A stretch of 64,000 nucleotides of DNA, taken from NCBI GenBank assembly GCA_021399435.1, contig JAJTUP010000067.1:248001-312000 (forward strand), written 5' to 3'. The stretch is from Diaporthe sp. PMI_573 (lineage: Eukaryota; Ascomycota; Sordariomycetes; Diaporthales; Diaporthaceae). Below, one piece after another: positions 11,378 through 21,558 of this stretch. The translations under genes were made by a program, and so were the position numbers. Below the pieces are notes generated by a model. The model was not told the DNA's origin, ran no database searches, and worked only from the letters and a program-made list of their open reading frames with translations. Within the stretch, counting starts at the first letter, position 1. Each line of letters opens with the position of its first letter.

Positions 11378-11872
11378 TATTATAAACTAATATATTGACA
11401 CTAAGGAAACTTGTTTGGATAATTCTAATAACCCGGACTAAATACTACAATATTAGCCTAATAATACTAGTTGGCAGAGTTACAAGATATACTAAGACCA
11501 GGGTTAGGGTTAGGGACCTAAAAAGTAAGAGTAGACCGATAGGACCGACGAGCGGTTTTAACAATATAGGGCTAGACCGTAACTATTATTAAGCGGTCTA
11601 GGAGATCTAATACCTAGGATAGATAAAGAGTTAGAATATATAAGGACATGGTTATTACCATAGTAGATAGCTTTTATAGAATAAACTCTTTAATTGTCAA
11701 TCTAAGTATTTAGTCTAACAACTAAATAGCCTTACAGCTAGTAATTATACTTTGAGAATTAAATAATATCTTTGTATATTAAACAGTTAAGTATTACCTT
11801 TACGCCAAACTGCTAGTATAAACCCTATAGGTTACCTACTCAACCCTATAAAGGTTTCGTATAATTATAACA
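11378..11872 (+). repeat. 3' LTR of gypsy copy B
   Basis: It aligns along its length with the LTR at 3027-3510 and ends ...ATTATAACA, matching a CA terminus. It starts at TATTATAAAC after a purine tract. A GGGTTAGGGTTAGGG run lies inside at about 11,502-11,516; copy A has the same run near 3151, so it is part of the LTR and not a telomere. Confidence 0.65.
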
Positions 11873-12114
11873 TTAAGCTAAAATTTAAAGGCTATCTAGA
11901 GATATTTAAAAAGCTAATATATATAAAAAACCTTTAAAGTAATATTAATAATCTACCTAAAGATATTAGGTAATTATATTATTAAATTTTTAAAATACTA
12001 TTAAAAGGATATTATTTTCTATAAAATATACTAGAAAAGTAATAGTTTTATTTAGAAAAGATAATATTTATAATTATAGCTAACATGGTTTACCAGTCAG
12101 TGGCGCATATGCCT
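11873..12114. other. AT-rich spacer ending in a lone transposon terminus
   Basis: No gene is visible. At 12,081-12,108 sits TAACATGGTTTACCAGTCAG followed by TGGCGCAT, the same terminal motif as the elements at 6298 and 6532, but no partner terminus follows. GC-normal sequence begins immediately after it, so this marks the edge of the RIP-affected block. Confidence 0.55.
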
Positions 12115-12839
12115 ACTTCCTACTTCCTACCGCCTACCGCTCCCTCCGTGCCTCCTCCTCCTCCGTCCGCTCCTCTGTACGGGCTGCCTGCAAGCCAGGG
12201 CCTTTGATTTAGCTGATCTTGGTTTCAAACGCCTCGTGACGCACCAACCGTTACAATGCCGGCGAAGAAAAACTGCCTCGGAATTCTTCCGCAAGGGGAG
12301 AGAGAGAAGGGCTCTAAACAATGGCAGGAAGGGATCAACGGTGCTCCAGTCGTTGAGAAGGTAACGCCCAAGGTGGCGCGAGACTACGAGTACAAAAGGG
12401 CCGGCGACGAGAGTGTACGATTGGGCCGACCTGATGGCTATCGTCTGCTCTTCCTCACGTATCGGCGAATACAATCAAATCCACCTGTCGGGCAGGCTCT
12501 GACCGTGGTCTGCATTACAAGGTATCTAAGTGCTCCGGGCGCCTCGGCTCGGCACGGCTTGTCTAGTCCGTTCAGTGGGGCTTGGTTCGGGTTTCTGGTG
12601 CGGAAGACGAGTTTGTCAAGATTGTGCTAGCCCTCTGCAGGGGGGACCTCTTGTCCCCAGCCACTCTTTTCATTTCATTATGGCCTCGTGAGAGACGAGT
12701 CAATTCAGCAGTCCATGCAGGTGTCATTCTTGCTATTTTGAGATTCCCCCCCCCCCCCGGGTCGTCCTCCTCATCCATGATTACCCGTCCTCTCCCGCTT
12801 GTCCGCGTCGTCCCTGTGTACTAGGAGACCTGCCGCCCT
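12115..12839. other. GC-normal stretch without a recognised gene
   Basis: It begins with a pyrimidine-rich run (TACTTCCTACTTCCTACCGCC) and contains a C homopolymer near 12,746-12,759. Several short open frames overlap on both strands but none has a recognisable motif or consistent coding character. Confidence 0.4.
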
Positions 12840-14198
12840 TCAGATGCTTGTAGAGGCCGAACCGGCGGAGGGGCCCGGGCGAGATTTTGCCACCTCCGAC
12901 TCCTTTTTCATGCTCTCTTCGAGAAGGCGATCCAAGGACTCCTGGATCTTCAGACGCCTGTCCTTGCCCCAGTCAATGATGTTTCGAACGTACTTGCGGA
13001 ACTCCAGGTAGTCTCGGGGCTTCGGGAGCTGAAAGCTATCAATCATCGTGGTAAAATAGTACAGCTCATTCTGTTCCCATGAGATGTACAACCGAGCCTC
13101 CGTACCGGTCATGGCTACACTAAAAGCAGTGCTGTCGATAGGCTCTATACTGCCATTTCCGCATTGCCGCCGAAGCTGCTGGTTGAGCATTTCGGCAATA
13201 TTGACACAAGCTGATGAAGCCCCGAGACACTGGTTGGTTGCAACCCACAAGCCCCCTGCCCCCGAAGGGCCGTCGCCTTGAAACTCGATGGCAAAGAATG
13301 GACACACAAGTCCCTGATTGTTGGCTACCAATTTGCTACCCATCGACAAAAGCTGGGCTTGTTGTTGAGGAAAGGCGACCCGGCGATTGTATCCGTAGAG
13401 CATGTCCGGTGCAGGCGTACTTATCCTGTACTTGGATCTGAAGTTGGGGACTGCATATTTGGCCATCGGTTGTCTGTCACTGCGTTTTAAGATATCGGAG
13501 GACTGGGTACTGGGGAAAATATGGGCATGGAAATACTGCTCTACCTCAGCCTCTGCCGCACCCATTGAAAGATCATGTAGGTGACGATCTTGGCGGATCT
13601 CGCGTAATGACGGCTCGGGTGAATCGCGGTTTCTGCGAATACCATCGACCAAGTTGGCTACACCTTCGGGCAATAGATCGCACGGATGTTGTAGATAAAC
13701 ATTGTTTGCAGCCAAGTGCGTGTCCCGATAGAGTGGGTCCTCGACGAGGTTTCTACCAGACGACCGTTTTGAAGCTGGCGTGGCCTCGGTGGAGTCAGAC
13801 TGCGTGGTCGAGCCTGCATAGGAATATGTCGATCTTTCACCGCCAACACGTGAGGGCTCAGTCGAAGTCCGGATGGGGGGGACGGTGAAGCCTTCGGTAT
13901 TGTGCTCCTGCCCAATGGTCTGCAGCCAGTCGATCACGGCGGCGTGGGCAAAGTCGGGACGGGTTGGGAAGGTCGAGTCGGCAAAATTCTGGTGTAGAGG
14001 TGTCTGCCATGGTTGCCATACCTGCGCCGCATGGTGGTTACAGTCCTCCCCAACGTCCTCAACAGAGTGCGATCGTGCGCTTGCCGGTATCAAACGGGGT
14101 CTCTTCGTGGGCGCCGTTTCCGTTGCAGAACTTGCTTCGAACGGCCTTTTGCAGGACGTCGTCCAAGCGCCGAGAGCCTCGGAAACTCCGCCGCTCAT
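12840..14198 (-). CDS. DUF7924-like protein, restriction-endonuclease-fold type
   Basis: A single-exon protein of 452 residues if started at MSGGVSEALG; an upstream in-frame ATG at 14,366 would add 56 residues of low-complexity sequence, so I prefer the inner start. Residues 20-230 are Ser/Pro/Arg-rich and probably disordered, with a basic KRPR stretch near 35 that could serve nuclear import. The C-terminal ~200 residues form the conserved domain: LYGYNRR, then FFAIEFQGDGPSGAGG (about 301-316), ATNQCLGAS, and a C-terminal block EFRKYVRNIIDWGKD. I recognise this as the fungal DUF7924 type, thought to have a nuclease-like core in which E-x-K would be catalytic. Here the Lys position is Gln307 (EFQ), so activity is doubtful. 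It sits alone on its strand next to transposon DNA. Confidence 0.7.
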   Translation of the reverse strand: MSGGVSEALGAWTTSCKRPFEASSATETAPTKRPRLIPASARSHSVEDVGEDCNHHAAQVWQPWQTPLHQNFADSTFPTRPDFAHAAVIDWLQTIGQEHNTEGFTVPPIRTSTEPSRVGGERSTYSYAGSTTQSDSTEATPASKRSSGRNLVEDPLYRDTHLAANNVYLQHPCDLLPEGVANLVDGIRRNRDSPEPSLREIRQDRHLHDLSMGAAEAEVEQYFHAHIFPSTQSSDILKRSDRQPMAKYAVPNFRSKYRISTPAPDMLYGYNRRVAFPQQQAQLLSMGSKLVANNQGLVCPFFAIEFQGDGPSGAGGLWVATNQCLGASSACVNIAEMLNQQLRRQCGNGSIEPIDSTAFSVAMTGTEARLYISWEQNELYYFTTMIDSFQLPKPRDYLEFRKYVRNIIDWGKDRRLKIQESLDRLLEESMKKESEVAKSRPGPSAGSASTSI

Positions 14199-14302
14199 CG
14201 TGACGGGCACGTAGAAGGATAGGATAAGTAGTTGTGAAGCAGCGTGGAGGGCAGCCACGCTGCCACGGCGAGGAGGACCCACCGCGGGAAGCAAAAGCTG
14301 TA

Positions 14303-14335
14303 GGAAACCCGGAGGAAACCCGGAGGAAACCCGGG
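14303..14335 (+). repeat. 11-bp triplicate repeat
   Basis: Three consecutive copies of GGAAACCCGGA lie just upstream of the DUF7924-like gene. It is a short direct repeat with no known role. Confidence 0.7.
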
Positions 14336-15208
14336 GCGCAGTGGGCCAACGCCTGTCCACCTCCAAAGCTCTGATTCGTCAGATACCCCGAGAGCACCTG
14401 ACCCGTGCGCGGTCCTGCAGCCACAAGATATTGGTTGACTCACCTTTCTGCCAGCACATTTGGCGATGGTGTGGTAATAAGCACCTGCTTCTTACAAAGC
14501 TGCAAGTTGATATGCGTGTCTGGGCAAGCTGGGCTAGACAAGAGGTGCGGGTGTGGTCGCACTGGTTGCCAAGACAGCTCTAGCTGTGTTGGGGATCTTT
14601 TGCACAACGCATCCCTCGATCACAATGCGCCAATGCGCCAATGCTGCGCCAATGCTCTCGCTGCCGGAGCTGCCTGCTCTACATACCTATGAAGATATGA
14701 AAGATTGCCGTTCTGAGCGCGCACGTTTTATACGTGGCAGGCCAGAGTCGGCCCTGCGCAGTGCCAGGAAGCCAAAACGAAATGCCTGCAAGCCCAAACC
14801 AGTCAGTCTATCCTGCAGACGCTGCAGCCTCCGCGGACTAGATTGCAAGCATGAATTGGGCCCCAAGCATCCCGAACCCACGCGTCGACAGGTTCTCGGG
14901 TTTGGAAGACAGCTGCACATCAATCGATGGTGCATAATGAGCTCATCGTTCATCCAGGTTTCAGTGGTCGGCCTCTTCCAGCCATCTTTTATGTTCAACT
15001 GCAGCGGGAAGCAACGGTCAGGGGCGTCGGAAGCTCCTTGGCGTCATCGCTTTGCATGCAGGCAATCATAGATCGCCGGGGCCGTCCACGGCGCCAGGCG
15101 CTTCCTCTGAGGAGTATGAAGACACGGCACAACGACCAGCCTGACTCGGACGACGATTACTTTAAAGATGTAGTACATGGCCAAATTATCTCGAACGACG
15201 AACTCTGA

Positions 15209-15209
<1 letters not shown>
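14336..15209. other. Upstream region without a recognised gene
   Basis: Short open frames on the plus strand encode basic Cys/Arg-rich stretches (for example SCRRCSLRGLDC near 14,810-14,845) but none has a start, length or domain I can support. A TGCGCCAATGC repeat occurs near 14,622-14,655. Confidence 0.35.

Positions 15210-15242
<33 letters not shown>
15210..15242 (+). repeat. (GAC)n trinucleotide repeat
   Basis: About eleven GAC units. In one frame this would encode a run of Asp, as often seen in acidic linkers of fungal proteins, but the surrounding frame is broken. Confidence 0.85.
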
Positions 15243-15375
15243 AGTGTGCTGGGACAGCCCGTGGCATACGACCCCAGCGGGCAGCTTGATGATGAAAGTG
15301 GCGTCATCCTGGGAGTCCAAGTTCAGTCAGACCTGACTTGAGGTCGAGGAGTGTATCCAGCAGCATATGGACTAG

Positions 15376-15564
15376 GTTGCAGCGACACCTAATGATGACG
15401 ACTTTATTGATCTCGACGAGCTCCACAACGTCGCACTACACCCGGCCTTACATTATTACCGCGAGGGCATTGCGCTCACCAAGGAAGCCGACTACAGGCG
15501 AAAGGTTTATTCACCTGGGACGGAGAAGCTCATCATGCACGCAGAGGAACACTGGCGCAGGTGA
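15376..15564 (+). pseudogene. Fragment possibly from a DUF3435-type protein
   Basis: A 62-codon frame without a start encodes NDDDFIDLDELHN, then HYYREGIALTKEADYRRK and YSPGTEKLIMHAEEHWRR before a TGA. The [YF]SPGT..L.....W pattern after an acidic lead recalls the N-terminal region of fungal DUF3435 proteins, a family of tyrosine-recombinase-like proteins that includes Starship captains. Nothing of the downstream recombinase domain is present. The assignment is weak, and the fragment could belong to another acidic nuclear protein family. Confidence 0.25.
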
Positions 15565-16227
15565 GGGGACCCGACCCACGAATTCATAGCAACCGCTTAC
15601 TGACCAGACTAGGGGGCCCGGAGCAGATCATGGCATCGATCAAGCAGTCGGTGATGGTCGAGAGCAAGGACAAATCTAGAACTGCGAACCTTCAGGTGCT
15701 ATATCTGTGTTCGCCTGCGCGGAGGTTCTCGGGCCAAGCCACCCAAGACTTGTCACATTGCTTCACAAGAAGCACCTGCAGAATCACAGCCACAGGGTTC
15801 GTGGTGTGAACACAAGCTGGTCATGGAAGAGGCCAGGAGCCAGAAGACCGCATCAGATAGAGAAGTGGTAGGAAGGTAGATTATTGAATTTTTAACAGCA
15901 GCAATGAATTATTCCGTGTGTATCTTGGTGTGTTTGTGCTATGCCTATGCTGTAATCTTCCGCATCACAGATCCCACAGGTCATTTCAGGGGCTCTAGCA
16001 TGGGAGGCGTGGGGTTGGAACGCCCCACAGGTGCGCTAATGCGGCTCAAAAGGGCGGGGCTCACGGGTTACTTGTACTTCACGCCAGCCGGTTCCACATC
16101 ACATCCGAGCGTCATTGGAACGAACACCCATCTAAATTCGACATCATCCATCAACACGTACGGAGTCAACACAATCAACTCTGCATCGGCTTAACCACGC
16201 GCCTCAACGGCGACAACACGCCTGCTT

Positions 16228-17921
16228 ATGGAGCCACAAGGCTCAGACACGCTCGCGCCGAAGCCGTCTTCGCCGCCCTCCGCTCCCACCACGCCATCCC
16301 CAGTCTTGGCCGCGTCCTCCTTCTCGCGATCGACCTCGGCTTCACATACCGACTCGAGCCCTTCCTGCGATAACGACGGTACTGCGGAGCCAGGGCCCGA
16401 GCCAGGGCCCGAGCCAGGGCCGAAATCTCTCAGCCGTAAGGTTAAATCGCTGCCACCTGCCGTCGCTTACGCCGTCCGCTGCATACGTCGGCAGTACCTT
16501 GGTACTCTGGGACAACCTCCGGCCTCCTTGGCCTCGCGGTCCTTTGACACGCCGAGTCAAGAATATACGCAGGCGGGGCATCAAGGCAGTCAAAAGGAAG
16601 ATAATCATAGGGTCAGATCTCCGAGCGAGATTTGCGCAGGTGAAGGTGACAATAGCTTGTGGCTAGAGATCCGGTTAAACAAGCAGGAGTGGCTTATCCT
16701 CCAGGAGCACATCCGGTCCTTGGAGAAGGCAGACCCCGGGCTCTGGTCCTATATTGATGAAAAGTTGCGGTACGACTATTTTGCCACCTTGGATCTCCTC
16801 GCGCTACGCTTTCGTAGCACACAAATGCCCAGCCGCATCCACGAGTCGTTGATCCGGACGATTGACCGATATATTGATCACGAATTCGCGCGTATTGCCC
16901 TCTATGAGGAAGGACGAGACGAGAACAGTACAGTTGCGCGCTTTGCTAGAGATGTTAAACCATGGGGCTCGTTACGCATGACGTTCTGCCATATACCATC
17001 AAAAACACCTTCCGAAAATGGGTCGGATGCCGAGCAGGGACCCGGGGCTGCAAGCCAGCACGAACCTGATTGCTCGTATAGTGTCACGAAATACGATGAG
17101 AACTATCCTAACCTCTACCCGGCTGCTATTATCGAGGTTGTGACATCAAAGAAAAGGGGGCGTCTTGCCATGCTCGCGGATGACTACCTCCTGGGTACTT
17201 ACCTGGGCCCGATGGTCCAAGTTATGCTTGCTATTGATATCGATATCGAGCGCCTCGAGTCCGTGTCGGCGCCTCGGCGCCTCGCTAAGGTTATGGAATA
17301 CCGACGAAAAGAGACACCAACTGCAGGGGACAATGACGCGCCCGTCTTTACTGTGCAAGAGACTGAACATGTGAGTGGAGGAAGCTTTCGGGGCTGCACC
17401 CGTTGGACTAATGATGTTCCATCCAGATCTTCCGCGACCAGGATGGCACACGTCTCCCAGGTGAAGTCCGACTTGCCCTCTCGGACTTTGCGCCATTTGG
17501 GGACGACTCTCGCCTTGCAGGCCACGAGGCGCACCAAGGCATATCTTTAAGCTTCGAGTGGCTCAATGATGTGCTTAGCAAGGCCGAGCAACAAGCGGCT
17601 CGGGCTGCAGAGACGCTGAAGGCAGCAAGGCAAGGAACTAAGCGCAAGGCGGACGAAGATGAGACGGAGCAAGGCCAAGCAAGGAAGAGGCACACCTGGC
17701 CTGCCCGTGGGAAGCGACGCGGGCATAAGCCACCACCTGAAGACCGCCTCTCTGTTCGTGACGAGGATCTTATCCAAAGAGCGGAGGAAGAAGCAGAGCG
17801 TAGGGCCGAGCATCAGGACGAGGCTGGCGCGAGAGATTATGTGCCTCGATCGCAGCCTGGGAGTGGCACAGCCGAAAGCGAAAGGAGGAGAAGCGCAAGA
17901 GTGAGCAATAGGGTCAGATGA
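16228..17921 (+). CDS. Putative restriction-endonuclease-like accessory protein (IEV motif family)
   Basis: Two exons, 16,228-17,370 and 17,427-17,921, joined across a 56-bp GTGAGT...CCAG intron in phase 0, give 545 residues. Residues 1-70 are Ser/Pro-rich with a triplicated EPGP. Residues 140-215 hold an LNKQEWLILQ...YIDEKLRYDYFA block. Residues 290-345 hold YPAAIIEVVTSKK (Glu303) and LADDYLLGTYLGPMVQVMLAIDIDI. Exon 2 begins IFRDQDGTRLPGEVRLALSD and continues into a basic tail with likely nuclear-localisation clusters (KRKAD, RKRH). The hydrophobic-Glu-Val strand in this context is what I associate with a fungal orphan family predicted to share the PD-(D/E)XK fold; the catalytic set cannot be fixed by eye. 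A remnant of what looks like the same family is at 31,055. Expression is unknown. Confidence 0.6.
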
Positions 17922-17975
17922 ATACCTTAGGACATGTGAAGTACGCATTTGGTTCTTCATATACACTAATTGAGG

Positions 17976-19201
17976 TCAGATCATTTTTGCTTGCGCCATT
18001 GCTGTTGTATAGCACTCGGGCTCCTCCCCCAGCGCAAGACCGATACGCTCATCCGTCCAGCCCTTCTGCCTCATCCCGTGCAAGGCGTTGCTGGTCATGA
18101 GCTGTCCATTTGCGAGCACGCCCTCGCACTCTCTTCTCCTTGACAATTCGCCGGCGATTGGGTTCCACGCTGACCTCCTCTTCGTCACAACTCGCTATCG
18201 TGATCACCGTCCGGCAAGGTGCCGAAATCCGATGGGGAAACTTGAGCAAAGGCTCCGGCGGTTTTAAGTGACTTTTGACGCTCCGATTCGGCTGGGCGTT
18301 CTTCCATACCGCGGCTGTGGCTCTGGATGATTCTTTGCGCAGCTTTAACCATTGCCTGCATGGCTTGGAACGACTCATAGCTCAGGTGGACGGAGCCTCG
18401 CCGCTGTCGGGGCTGTTCTGCGGAGGACTCCTGCCCCTTGGCTAATGCTGGCTGGCATCTCAGTGTCCGCATCATCACTCTCAACCCCGTCTATAGCATC
18501 TTCCGGGTTTGATCTTTCCCTGTCCTCGCGGTCCATGTCAAACCTGCCCTGGACAGGACTACCATCAAGAGCAGCATCATCAGCGCCACCAGCATCGTTA
18601 ACGCCACCAGCATCGAGACGACCCTCATCACTGATGGACCCAAATGCACCATCCAGCCCCTCGCCGTCCACAGCATCATTGGAGGTCGGTTCTAGCGTGT
18701 GAATGGAATGAAGGTTTGCGCAAGTGATGCAAAAGCTTGTTCCTGAGCAGTCTGGGCAGATGAAAGACACGTCGGATGTGGAGCAGAAACTGCACTGCAC
18801 TGCCGCACCTGGAGGGGGGGGGGGAACCTTTCGTCCATTCGTCTCTTCCGGCTGGTGGTCATGAGCTTCTCTGCCCTGGCAGTACCGTCTTAGTGGCCGG
18901 TATGCACATCAGCGTTATGGCCTGGGTGAAGGTCTGTAGCGTTAACACTACACTGCATACAAGTAATGGACATCTGGGCATCGCTGGCACTGATATGCCA
19001 TGCCAGACAGGCCACGGCTACATAAGCAGCACTCTTGCACTGCTTGTCGGCGTATGCCGTCCAGCCCCCGGCGTTTGACTGATGTGTTCGCATTTGTGGC
19101 CAGCGGAAGTCTGTTGAGGCCCTCGGTCGTCCAAGTGGTTTCGTCGCTAGCTCTTCCCAGTCCCAATCAAAGCCTGGTGGCTGATCGCATCTTCGGTGCA
19201 T
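17976..19201 (-). pseudogene. Zinc-finger/Myb-like protein, copy 1 (frame-broken)
   Basis: Pieces in several frames on the minus strand read, in order: a ZZ-like zinc finger (CCLCSRGLSGMAYQCQRCPDVHY, then CMQC...HPGHN in the next frame, about 19,060-18,880); a second Cys-rich finger (CSFCSTSDVSFICPDC...FC..C, 18,795-18,710); a long acidic linker; a helical LSYESFQAMQAMVKAAQRII segment; and a Myb/SANT-like end RKWTAHDQQRLAR joined after a frameshift to RQKGWTDERIGLALG (about 18,130-18,030). The C-terminal part resembles that of the protein at 21,559-23,065. At least two frame breaks do not look like introns, so it is probably a pseudogene, although unrecognised introns could account for part of it. 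Confidence 0.5.
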
Positions 19202-19664
19202 CTTGCTGGCCTCCCACCGTCACCCTTTGTCAGGCTTTCTAGAGGGCCCGGAAGGGACTGGTCTCTGATGACGCAACTTATTCACCTTCCGAGACAGATA
19301 TGTCGTCTGATCATAGGTGCGCTGTGGTGCAAACATATCCATGAGCCCATGGTAATTGTAATGGATATGATGATGAGACAGACAGCTTTAGAGTTGGCAT
19401 ATCAAAGTGGGGAGGTACTTATGCTCCCTAAGAAAGGTACATCTTGCGCCACACGCCAAGAAGCATGCGCCATATGCAAGAGCTACAAGGGGCCCACCTG
19501 TGATCCATTCCGGACGTGGCTGAATCAGACCGACCAGGACGAAGGCCACTTTATCCTATCGAGTTGGACAAGACCTATCGATTATCCGTGTTGCCCTGAG
19601 CGACGGTGCCAAACAGACTTGGTGCAGGAACTCCCCAAGCTCCCCTAACAGTATCTATGAGTCC

Positions 19665-21546
19665 ATGGGGATCGCAGCTTTGCAGGATGGCAAACTTGAA
19701 TGCGGGCCTGCGGCCTTGGACAAAGATATCAACTTCCCTCTGAAGACCATCCTGAGTCACCTGGCAGGTATGATCCACCACCCCCCCCCCGCCACTGCGA
19801 GCAATGTGCTTACTTTCATGAAGGGCATTCTGCCCAGGCCCGGGAAGAAGCCGCTGCCAGGTGAGCCAGAGCTCCTAGAGTACTGCGTTCGCGGGTTGGT
19901 CACTCGCCAGATGGAGATCGACGTCCTACACAAGCACATCCAGCTCGTCCTGAAGGAGGCAGACGCCAAGGCGCAGAATTGCTCACCTCCTCTCCGTATC
20001 GACCATCTCGTTCTTTCCTTTCCGAATTACCTCGAGGACGAGGATGTTTACAACGGCATTATGGATGAAGATGAAGATGAGAACTTTGAGCCATTCATCG
20101 ACTGCTACGTGGAGGCGGTGCGCGAAGTATGTGGCAACGACGTCAAGATCAGCTGGATCACCGAGGGGCAGGCAGTTGTGGTGTATATCTGTGAGCCTCA
20201 CAACGACCCTGCAGGCTCATATCGTCGCAAGGACCTGATCGACAAACTTTATGAAGGCTTGGCCATGGACGAGGGCGCGATGCTGAACCTGGTGGTCGCG
20301 GATGGTGGTAGCAGCAGCTTGAATATCCAGGTCCAAAGCATATATTTGACGCCAGACAGGACCGTTGCCAACAGCCAGTCTAACGTCAACAGTGATTGGC
20401 ACACAGGTAAGCCTCGCAGAGAGCACCAATTTTCTTGACTGGCAATACTTACAGGAGCTCGAGGAGGCTCACACCTCTCCAACACCCTTGCGAAGCCGTT
20501 CATCCGACGTGAGCTCGAGCTGCTCCTACTCAACCATGATGAGGCTGGGGAACCTTCTCCTATCCCAGAAGGCAAGCTTGCTCATTATGAACAGCAGTTT
20601 AAACAAAAGAAGCGGAACCTGGACTATCGCCGCAGTGAGCCGCTCATCCTAGTCGGCCCACACCCAGCGGAATACATTCAGCTCGAATCCGACATAGTCT
20701 CGGAAGTATTCAGCGGCGCATTTGACACAGGTCTTGCCATCCTGAAGGATGTCATCGGACGTGTCGGTTCACTACGCAAGGACTTTGCTGTCTTGTTCCT
20801 AGGGGGCAGCTATCGTAGTCTTGGCCTCTGTGGGGACGTGGAGAAGATGATGCGGGAATTCGAAGAAAAGGCTCGATGCGAAGGAACGCGAATGAAGTTT
20901 GCGTTCCTTCCAGCATTTGATGATCACTATTCATCAGCGGTATCTGCTGGCGCTGCACTGTCAGCAATGCGCCCGCTGCCTAGGCCGGCAGAAGTTCTCG
21001 TTGGATCAGCCATTGGAATTCAGCGGTCCGCTAGGTTGAGCCCAAGATCGAAGAGATGGATTGGCGAAGCCAAGGGTGATTTCCTGTTCTGCAAGGTTCG
21101 TCAGCCTCTTTATCATCTGGGCCGAAACTGACCCAAAAAAAAAGGGATGTGGCACACCAGCCCACGTTGAGCACACGGTAACCCGCAAGAGAGCAACACC
21201 CAAGTTCTCGCTCGTCTGCGACCCTTCGTATTACACTGGGGACAACGCAGGCCGGCAGGCCACAGCACAACCTTTCCACATCGGTGAGAAAGAGGAGGTC
21301 CTGAACGGCCCATTGTCAATGTACGACTTGGGCTGGGCTGTGACAGCCACAGCTCTGCCAAAGGGCATCCTCCGATTCCGACTTTTCGGGCAGGACATTA
21401 CTCGTCTCGCGGCGAGCAGTACGAATGATAGGAGTGGCCAGATCCACTCTACCACTATGGACGGTGCGACAAGCACTGACACCGACAGGAGGCAGGATGG
21501 AGAGCTGAAGAGGCAGAAGCAAATTTGCATCTGGTTGATCTGCTGA
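19665..21546 (+). CDS. Hsp70-like ATPase-domain protein (gene model incomplete)
   Basis: Exon 19,665-20,406 (phase 1) joins across a 48-bp GTAAGC...TACAG intron to 20,455 and stays open to about 21,093. Conserved pieces fit the actin/Hsp70 nucleotide-binding fold: FPLKTILSHLAGM, LSFPNYLEDEDVYNGIM, the phosphate-2-like VADGGSSSLNIQV (about residues 213-225), then across the splice TGARGGSHLSN, where Hsp70 has GDTHLGG, and later LFLGGSYRSLGLC. Sequence upstream to about 19,546 stays in frame (IIRVALSDGAKQTWCRNSP) and may carry a diverged phosphate-1 loop, so the true start lies further 5'. Near 21,093 the frame shifts to 21,120-21,470 (CGTPAHVEHTVTRKRATPKF...) without a good intron. Fungal genomes carry many such non-chaperone Hsp70-like proteins; the role is unknown. 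It lies between two Myb-like paralogues. Confidence 0.55.
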
Positions 21547-21558
21547 AAACGGCTACCA

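Larger units (their letters stand above)
4141..11872 (+). mobile_element. Ty3/gypsy retrotransposon, copy B, broken by nested insertions
   Basis: Segments 4141-4258, 4685-5105, 5584-5817, 5901-5962, 9447-9789 and 10,258-11,872 can be placed in order on copy A (from about 1148 onward) and give one continuous 3' half: integrase, C-terminus, chromodomain, antisense-ORF region and LTR. Around 9560-9720 the chromodomain, lost from copy A, can be read through stops (motif EGYNIN...ELA.NL). Each gap is an independent insertion annotated separately. All coding parts are RIP-degraded. Confidence 0.8.

Noticed and set aside
11502..11516. GGGTTAGGGTTAGGG resembling a telomere repeat
   Set aside because: The same run occurs at the corresponding place in the LTR of copy A (about 3151), so it is part of the retrotransposon LTR and not a chromosome end.
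13084..14214. Several plus-strand open frames of 60-113 codons
   Set aside because: All overlap the DUF7924-like gene on the other strand, have no motif, and are explained as shadows of a GC-rich coding region.
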